NCBI GenBank assembly: GCA_016939345.1
Contig: JAFGHG010000051.1
Span: 1 to 5,983 of the forward strand
Length of the DNA: 5,983 bases
DNA from: Candidatus Omnitrophota bacterium
GTDB taxonomy: Bacteria > Omnitrophota > Gorgyraeia > Duberdicusellales > 4484-171
Direction: 5' to 3'
Position 1 is the first letter of the stretch, and the number at the start of each line of letters is the position of its first letter. Of the stretch, positions 1-3,011 are shown piece after piece. The translations under genes were made by a program, and so were the position numbers. The notes beneath the pieces were generated by a model. The model did not search any database. It had not been told where the DNA came from and saw only the letters and a list, made by a program, of their open reading frames with translations.

Positions 1-1
1 A

Positions 2-433
2 TTTAAATATTACTCTAATGAATCCGAAGCTATAAAGTCGCTGGATGAGGATAAAGAGTCAGGGCAGAATATTCCTGACCCTTTGAGGAGGAGGTTTAAA
101 AGAATACCTTTTAAAACCGCCATTGCTTTTAAGCATAAATTTTCTCCAGAGCCTATATTATTTAAAGGTGAGATAATCAACTTAAGCGCCGAGGGCGTTT
201 TTGTTACGACTGAGCATGTTTTTAGAGCCCAGGACCTGCTTGAGGTCAAGATAAGCCTTCTGCCGAAACCAGGGCTTATGGAGGTTGATGCGAGAGTTGC
301 CTGGGTTGCAGATCAAGAGCTGCAGCCAAAGGACTATCCGGGAATGGGCCTTGAATTTTTTAATATAACTTCAGCTGATCAGGAAAAGATAATTGCATTT
401 GTCGAAAGACACTTCACTCATTCATCCTCTTGA
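2..433 (+). CDS. PilZ domain protein, 5' end cut by window edge
   Basis: This is probably a cyclic-di-GMP receptor. PilZ domains bind the second messenger and pass the signal to motility, exopolysaccharide or other output machinery. Both binding signatures are present: the arginine motif RxxxR (codons at 89 and 101, within RRRFKR) and the NxSxxG motif (NLSAEG, 179-196). The domain ends with the usual GMGLEFFNI strand and a C-terminal helix (SADQEKIIAFVERHF). The frame is open to the left edge, giving 143 visible residues. About 27 polar residues precede the PilZ core, so a further domain or a linker may lie outside the window. A TTG at 83 could be called as a start, but the AGGAGGAGG there lies after it, inside the coding sequence, so I treat the gene as partial. 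No terminator hairpin is evident after the stop at 431-433. The target process cannot be deduced from these neighbours. Confidence 0.88.
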   Translation, partial: FKYYSNESEAIKSLDEDKESGQNIPDPLRRRFKRIPFKTAIAFKHKFSPEPILFKGEIINLSAEGVFVTTEHVFRAQDLLEVKISLLPKPGLMEVDARVAWVADQELQPKDYPGMGLEFFNITSADQEKIIAFVERHFTHSSS

Positions 434-447
434 TTTTTTATATTATC

Positions 448-476
448 TTGACAGATATAATAGATAATATTATTAT
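448..476 (+). promoter_or_regulatory. Sigma70-type promoter for the 528-1996 cluster
   Basis: A perfect -35 hexamer TTGACA (448-453) is followed after exactly 17 bases by TATTAT (471-476), which matches TATAAT at five of six positions. Transcription would start near 483, leaving a leader of about 45 bases before the ATG at 528. A second TATAAT lies at 456-461 without a well-spaced -35. The 10-base palindrome ATAATATTAT (464-473) overlaps the spacer and -10, but the region is so AT-rich that it may mean nothing. Confidence 0.7.
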
Positions 477-527
477 ATTTATATATCCACTCTATTCGCT
501 CAAAACTCTCTAATAAGGAGGGAGAAA

Positions 528-740
528 ATGGGTTTATATGCTGAGCTGAATAAAAAAGTCAAAAAATTAAGTTTTTTTGATTTAAAACTGATCCAGATTG
601 TCACTGTCTGCTTTGTGATTTTAGTGATTAAATTCGCGCCCAGGATTATCGTGATAAAAAAAGAGTGGTTTATTACCATATTTCTTTTGTCTATAATCAA
701 GCCCTTGTACGTGTTTTTTTTCAAAAAAGAAAAAGATTAA
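528..740 (+). CDS. Small membrane protein, two predicted helices
   Basis: I do not recognise a characterised family. The 70-residue product has a basic amphipathic N-terminus (MGLYAELNKKVKKLSFFD), a hydrophobic segment at about residues 21-37 (IQIVTVCFVILVIKFAP), a short basic turn (KK), a second hydrophobic segment at about 47-65 (WFITIFLLSIIKPLYVFFF) and a lysine-rich tail (KKEKD). Positive charges at both ends and in the short loop leave the topology ambiguous, though both termini in the cytoplasm is most likely. The start is well supported: AAGGAGGGA at 515-523 sits at good spacing before ATG 528, and the promoter at 448-476 precedes it. It is the first gene of a closely spaced cluster, with 22 bases to the next gene. 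The function is unknown; a small membrane partner for another protein is possible but nothing here shows it. Confidence 0.82.
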   Translation: MGLYAELNKKVKKLSFFDLKLIQIVTVCFVILVIKFAPRIIVIKKEWFITIFLLSIIKPLYVFFFKKEKD

Positions 741-762
741 AATCACTAAAAAGGAGGATTCC

Positions 763-996
763 ATGCCCTATGATAGCAGTCTAGATGAAAATGTTTTTGC
801 TGATTCATGGGAAACAGAGGCAACGAGAATCAATGTCAGCGTCTTTTCTTATAACAAAGGCCCGAATAAAGTGCAGATAACCAGAGAAAACAAAGACGCA
901 AACGGGAATTTTCGTTTTACCAAACTAGGGCGCATGTCCAAAGAGGAATTAGCAGCTGTCATGCCTCTTCTTAAGAGTGCCCTGGAAAAGATGTGA
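763..996 (+). CDS. Small hypothetical protein, possibly PC4-like fold
   Basis: The 77-residue soluble protein has a strong ribosome site (AAGGAGG, 751-757) six bases after its end before ATG 763. The first 20 residues are acidic and polar. The rest alternates like a short beta sheet (INVSVFSYNKG, KVQITRENKDANG, FRFTKLGR) and ends in a helix (SKEELAAVMPLLKSALEKM). A strand ending in charged residues, a D-x-x-G turn, a K-x-G strand and then a helix starting SKEEL together resemble the single-strand nucleic acid binding fold of transcriptional coactivator PC4 and bacterial YdbC-type proteins. That is a pattern judgement by eye, not a demonstrated homology. It lies 22 bases after the small membrane protein gene and 32 bases before the secreted protein gene, and was probably transcribed with them. 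Confidence 0.75.
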   Translation: MPYDSSLDENVFADSWETEATRINVSVFSYNKGPNKVQITRENKDANGNFRFTKLGRMSKEELAAVMPLLKSALEKM

Positions 997-1028
997 TCCT
1001 GCAGAATGCTCAAAGAACATCGCTTTGA

Positions 1029-1646
1029 ATGAAAAACTTTATAAATATTTTCGTCTTTTGGGTCTGCCTGCTCTTGCCTTGTTGTATTTTGACTGCTGAA
1101 TATATTTTCTCGCCCGAAGACTATTTGATTTACTCTACAGTGCTGGATCAATGGTATGGCAATGATCCGGATAAAATGATAAGCATAAGAGGCCAGACAG
1201 CTCTGGGGTTAGGTCTTGATTCTTTAAAAGAAGAGATGGATCATGTAAAATCATCGACTTTAGGCTTAAGGCCATCTGTTATAAATGATTTCGTAGCCAA
1301 GAATATTCATTCATATCCTTTAGAAGGATATATAACACAGAGAGCATGGTATAGGATCATAACCCCCCAAGAGATAAACTATATTTTTAGCTATAAAGAC
1401 GGCTGGGATAGGTATTATGAGAAATATCCAGGTTCAAGAGGTATTTTGACTTTTTCCCGGGTCGGCTACAGCCTTAGGGGTGCTCAAGCGCTGGTTTATG
1501 CCGGTACGCAGTGGGATGATTTTTCCGGCGCGGGCGTATACGTACTTTTGAACAAAGACCCCCTTGGCGTGTGGAAAATGCAGGAAACAGTTAAGTCATG
1601 GCATTCATGGCTGCCCGATGAAGACATTTCATTAATTCCTCGCTGA
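1029..1646 (+). CDS. Secreted protein of unknown function
   Basis: The 205-residue product begins with a Sec-type signal peptide: MKN, a hydrophobic core over residues 4-21, then LTA with likely cleavage between A23 and E24. Cysteines at 18 and 19 follow L-L-P, which lacks the small residue expected of a lipobox, so lipoprotein processing is unlikely. The mature part is rich in aromatic residues. Its C-terminal part (about residues 140-195) has a run of beta strands: LTFSRVGYS, AQALVYAGTQ, GAGVYVLLNK and VWKMQETVKSWHSW. This layout resembles uncharacterised extracytoplasmic proteins with an 'S-x-V-G-[FY] ... ALVYxG ... G-x-YVLLxK ... GxWK' pattern. The start is fixed by an in-frame TGA directly before the ATG (1026-1028), but no good Shine-Dalgarno is present, so translation may depend on the upstream gene. 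It is the only exported protein of its cluster. Confidence 0.8.
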   Translation: MKNFINIFVFWVCLLLPCCILTAEYIFSPEDYLIYSTVLDQWYGNDPDKMISIRGQTALGLGLDSLKEEMDHVKSSTLGLRPSVINDFVAKNIHSYPLEGYITQRAWYRIITPQEINYIFSYKDGWDRYYEKYPGSRGILTFSRVGYSLRGAQALVYAGTQWDDFSGAGVYVLLNKDPLGVWKMQETVKSWHSWLPDEDISLIPR

Positions 1647-1669
1647 TATGCCCGCCGGTCTTATTAAAA

Positions 1670-1996
1670 ATGATTCAGAAAAATAATAACAATAATCAAG
1701 ATGACAGGCCCATCGAATCCCAGAGGCGGAAAAAGAAAGAAAGACTTTCTTCCTTAAGGGATTACCGGACAAACTATAGCATAGAATATTTTATAGAGGA
1801 TTTTGTAAAATATTTTGACGGTGAAGTTGATTTTAATCTTGATAAAATACTCCAGCGTATGGAAAGGCCCGGCATCCTGGAAGATTTAATAAAAAAGGCC
1901 GAAGAAAAAAACACCCATCCAGTTACAGAGTTTGTCCAGGATCTTTTTAAGGAACTGGGGAAAAGCGGTGATGTAGAATGGTCAGGAGAGCTATAA
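1670..1996 (+). CDS. Small charged hypothetical protein
   Basis: I do not recognise this 108-residue protein. It opens with an asparagine run (residues 5-9), followed by a strongly basic stretch (SQRRKKKERLSSLRDYR), which may contact nucleic acid or a membrane surface. The remainder looks helical and acidic (YSIEYFIEDFVKYFDG, LDKILQRMERPGILEDLIKKAEE, VTEFVQDLFKELGK). There is no signal peptide or membrane segment. ATG 1670 has no convincing ribosome site. The frame is open back to a TGA at 1619-1621, and CTG 1643 or ATT 1631 are the only other candidate starts, so the N-terminus is uncertain. It is the last gene of the cluster that begins at 528, 23 bases after the secreted protein gene. Its stop TAA (1994-1996) directly abuts the stop of the convergent yqeY gene. 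Predicted helicity and tight gene spacing favour a real gene. Confidence 0.68.
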   Translation: MIQKNNNNNQDDRPIESQRRKKKERLSSLRDYRTNYSIEYFIEDFVKYFDGEVDFNLDKILQRMERPGILEDLIKKAEEKNTHPVTEFVQDLFKELGKSGDVEWSGEL

Positions 1997-2440
1997 CGAT
2001 GAAAGTCTTTCTTTGACCAGTTGGCTGATTTTTTTTGAATCTGCTCTGGCCCCTGCAGCCTCAAGCACATTTTTCATTACTTTACCCATATCTTTTAAGG
2101 AAGCGGCATCGGTCTGGTTTATCGCCTGTTCTATTATCGCCGCAAGCTCATTATCGCTTAAGGGTTGAGGCAGATATTGCTCAAGTATTGATAATTCTTT
2201 TTCGATGCTGGCCATAAGGTCTTGGCGCTGGGAAGAGCTTATGGTTTCTTTGGCGTCCAGGATGCGTTTTTTCTCTTTTCTGATTACCGAAACAGCCTCA
2301 TTATCATCTAACTTTTCTTTTCTCAGCTCTATGGCCTTGTTTTTTAAAGCCGAGCGGATAAAACTCAAAAAAGATGATTTTTCTTTTTCTTTGGCTTTTA
2401 AAGCCTGACAGTAGTCTTGATATATTCTTTCTTCCAGCAT
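1991..2440 (-). CDS. yqeY: YqeY family protein (GatB/YqeY domain)
   Basis: This 149-residue protein is full length for the stand-alone YqeY family (usually about 147-150 residues). The N-terminal half is an all-helical, lysine/glutamate-rich bundle (LEERIYQDYCQALKAKEKEK; SFIRSALKNKAIELRKE). The C-terminal half carries the family hallmarks: LEQYLPQPLSDNELAAII at about residues 86-103, then a DMGKVMKNVLEAAGARAD block and a final VKERL helix. The same fold forms the tail of GatB, the tRNA-dependent amidotransferase subunit, where it contacts tRNA. The free-standing protein's role is not well established, so a link to tRNA or translation is family knowledge only. The start at 2438-2440 has no Shine-Dalgarno, but a near-consensus promoter ends only seven bases upstream, so the message is probably leaderless. 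It is transcribed toward the 528-1996 cluster. Confidence 0.92.
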   Translation of the reverse strand: MLEERIYQDYCQALKAKEKEKSSFLSFIRSALKNKAIELRKEKLDDNEAVSVIRKEKKRILDAKETISSSQRQDLMASIEKELSILEQYLPQPLSDNELAAIIEQAINQTDAASLKDMGKVMKNVLEAAGARADSKKISQLVKERLSSL

Positions 2441-2447
2441 GTGATAA

Positions 2448-2475
2448 ATTATATCAAAACCCCGGTTATTATCAA
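2448..2475 (-). promoter_or_regulatory. Promoter for yqeY, implying a leaderless mRNA
   Basis: Read on the minus strand, TTGATA (2475-2470, five of six matches to TTGACA) is followed after 16 bases by a perfect TATAAT (2453-2448). Transcription would begin around 2441, immediately next to the ATG at 2440. This fits the lack of any ribosome-binding sequence before yqeY. The assignment rests on sequence match alone. Confidence 0.65.
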
Positions 2476-2526
2476 GAAATCTTATTGAGAACAGAAGATT
2501 GCTGTCTTTTTATTGTTTGATATATA

Positions 2527-2535
2527 TGTTATAAT
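2527..2535 (+). promoter_or_regulatory. Extended -10 promoter for the CBS and EF-G fusion genes
   Basis: TGTTATAAT (2527-2535) is a perfect TATAAT with the TGn extension that lets sigma70 polymerase start without a good -35. The -35 position at 17-base spacing (2507-2512) reads TTTTTA, a poor match, as is usual for extended -10 promoters. Initiation would fall near 2542, giving a leader of about 17 bases. It faces away from the yqeY promoter, and the two share this 118-base divergent region. No second promoter is obvious before 3012, so it probably serves both downstream genes. Confidence 0.6.
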
Positions 2536-2548
2536 TTTAATATTAAAA
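2535..2548. repeat. 14-bp perfect palindrome at the CBS gene transcription start
   Basis: The sequence TTTTAATATTAAAA is identical on both strands. It begins at the last base of the -10 hexamer, covers the predicted start of transcription and runs into the ribosome-binding site. That would be a suitable operator position, but it is all A and T in an AT-rich spacer, so chance is a serious alternative. Confidence 0.35.
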
Positions 2549-2554
2549 GGAGGG
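2546..2554 (+). promoter_or_regulatory. Strong ribosome-binding site of the CBS gene
   Basis: AAAGGAGGG ends four bases before ATG 2559 and is close to the full anti-Shine-Dalgarno complement. It fixes the start of the CBS-domain protein. Confidence 0.75.
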
Positions 2555-2558
2555 TGTA

Positions 2559-3008
2559 ATGTTAGTAAAAGAAATGATGACAAAAGAAATTATTACAGTA
2601 AGTCCGGATATGCAGGTGCGTAAGTTCGCAGATCTTCTCATTGATAAAAATATAAGCGGAGCGCCTGTAGTTGATGACCAGGGCAATCTCCTGGGGTTAG
2701 CCCTTGAAAAAGGTGTTATGTTTTTGGATAAGAATGTCCATTTGCCTTCATTTATCCATATAGCCATGGGGTTTTTTACTTTCGGCGTAAAAAAGTTTGA
2801 GGAGGAGATAAAAAAAGTTACAGCAAGCAAAGTTTCTGAGATCATGATTAAAGAATATGTTTCTTTTAGCGAAGATATGAGCGTAGAGGATGCTGCTACA
2901 ATAATGCTTGAAAAAGATGTCTATTATTGCCCTGTTCTCAAAGGGCAGAAACTTATCGGCATTGTGACTAAAAGAGATATCGTCAGGTCAATTGCCAAGG
3001 AAGCCTAA
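2559..3008 (+). CDS. Tandem CBS-domain protein
   Basis: This 149-residue cytoplasmic protein is a stand-alone Bateman module. CBS pairs bind adenosine nucleotides (AMP, ADP, ATP, SAM and sometimes cyclic dinucleotides) and report energy or second-messenger state to a partner. CBS1 spans about residues 1-58 (VKEMMTKEIITVSPD, then ISGAPVVDDQGNLLGLAL). A linker of about 35 residues follows, including HLPSFIHIAMGFFTFG and an acidic helix. CBS2 spans about 92-149 (VSEIMIKEYVSFSEDMSVED, YYCPVLKGQKLIGIVTKRD). Only CBS2 keeps the ribose/phosphate-contacting TxxD motif (T137, D140). The matching place in CBS1 reads LEKG, so one nucleotide site is probably lost. A strong Shine-Dalgarno precedes ATG 2559. 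The next gene begins three bases after the stop and in the same frame, so the two are almost certainly one operon and the EF-G fusion is the natural candidate partner. Confidence 0.92.
   Translation: MLVKEMMTKEIITVSPDMQVRKFADLLIDKNISGAPVVDDQGNLLGLALEKGVMFLDKNVHLPSFIHIAMGFFTFGVKKFEEEIKKVTASKVSEIMIKEYVSFSEDMSVEDAATIMLEKDVYYCPVLKGQKLIGIVTKRDIVRSIAKEA
2997..3002 (+). promoter_or_regulatory. Ribosome-binding site of the EF-G fusion gene, inside the CBS gene
   Basis: AAGGAA, within the last codons of the CBS gene, lies nine bases before ATG 3012. With the stop-start arrangement TAAGATATG it supports translation starting at 3012 and coupled to the upstream gene. An in-frame TAA at 3006-3008 rules out any earlier start. 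Confidence 0.6.
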
Positions 3009-3011
3009 GAT

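Noticed and set aside
83..85. TTG as the start codon of the PilZ protein
   Set aside because: The Shine-Dalgarno-like run lies downstream of it and the frame remains open to the window edge.
1074..1088. Lipoprotein signal at the Cys-Cys pair of the secreted protein
   Set aside because: The residue before the cysteine is proline, not Gly, Ala or Ser, so it is not a proper lipobox. An ordinary signal peptidase site after LTA fits better.
849..1151. Minus-strand open frame of 100 codons
   Set aside because: It lies opposite two better-supported plus-strand genes and has no ribosome site or recognisable protein features.
2005..2036. Intrinsic terminator ending in the T8 run at 2029-2036
   Set aside because: Only three-base stems can be formed before the T run, and the Ts encode lysines of yqeY on the minus strand.
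1774..2070. Minus-strand open frame of 98 codons
   Set aside because: It overlaps the real yqeY and the 1670-1996 gene and its translation looks like an antisense shadow rich in Ser, Lys and Phe.
2543..2845. Minus-strand open frame opposite the CBS gene
   Set aside because: The CBS domain assignment on the plus strand is clear, and this frame shows only low-complexity shadow sequence.
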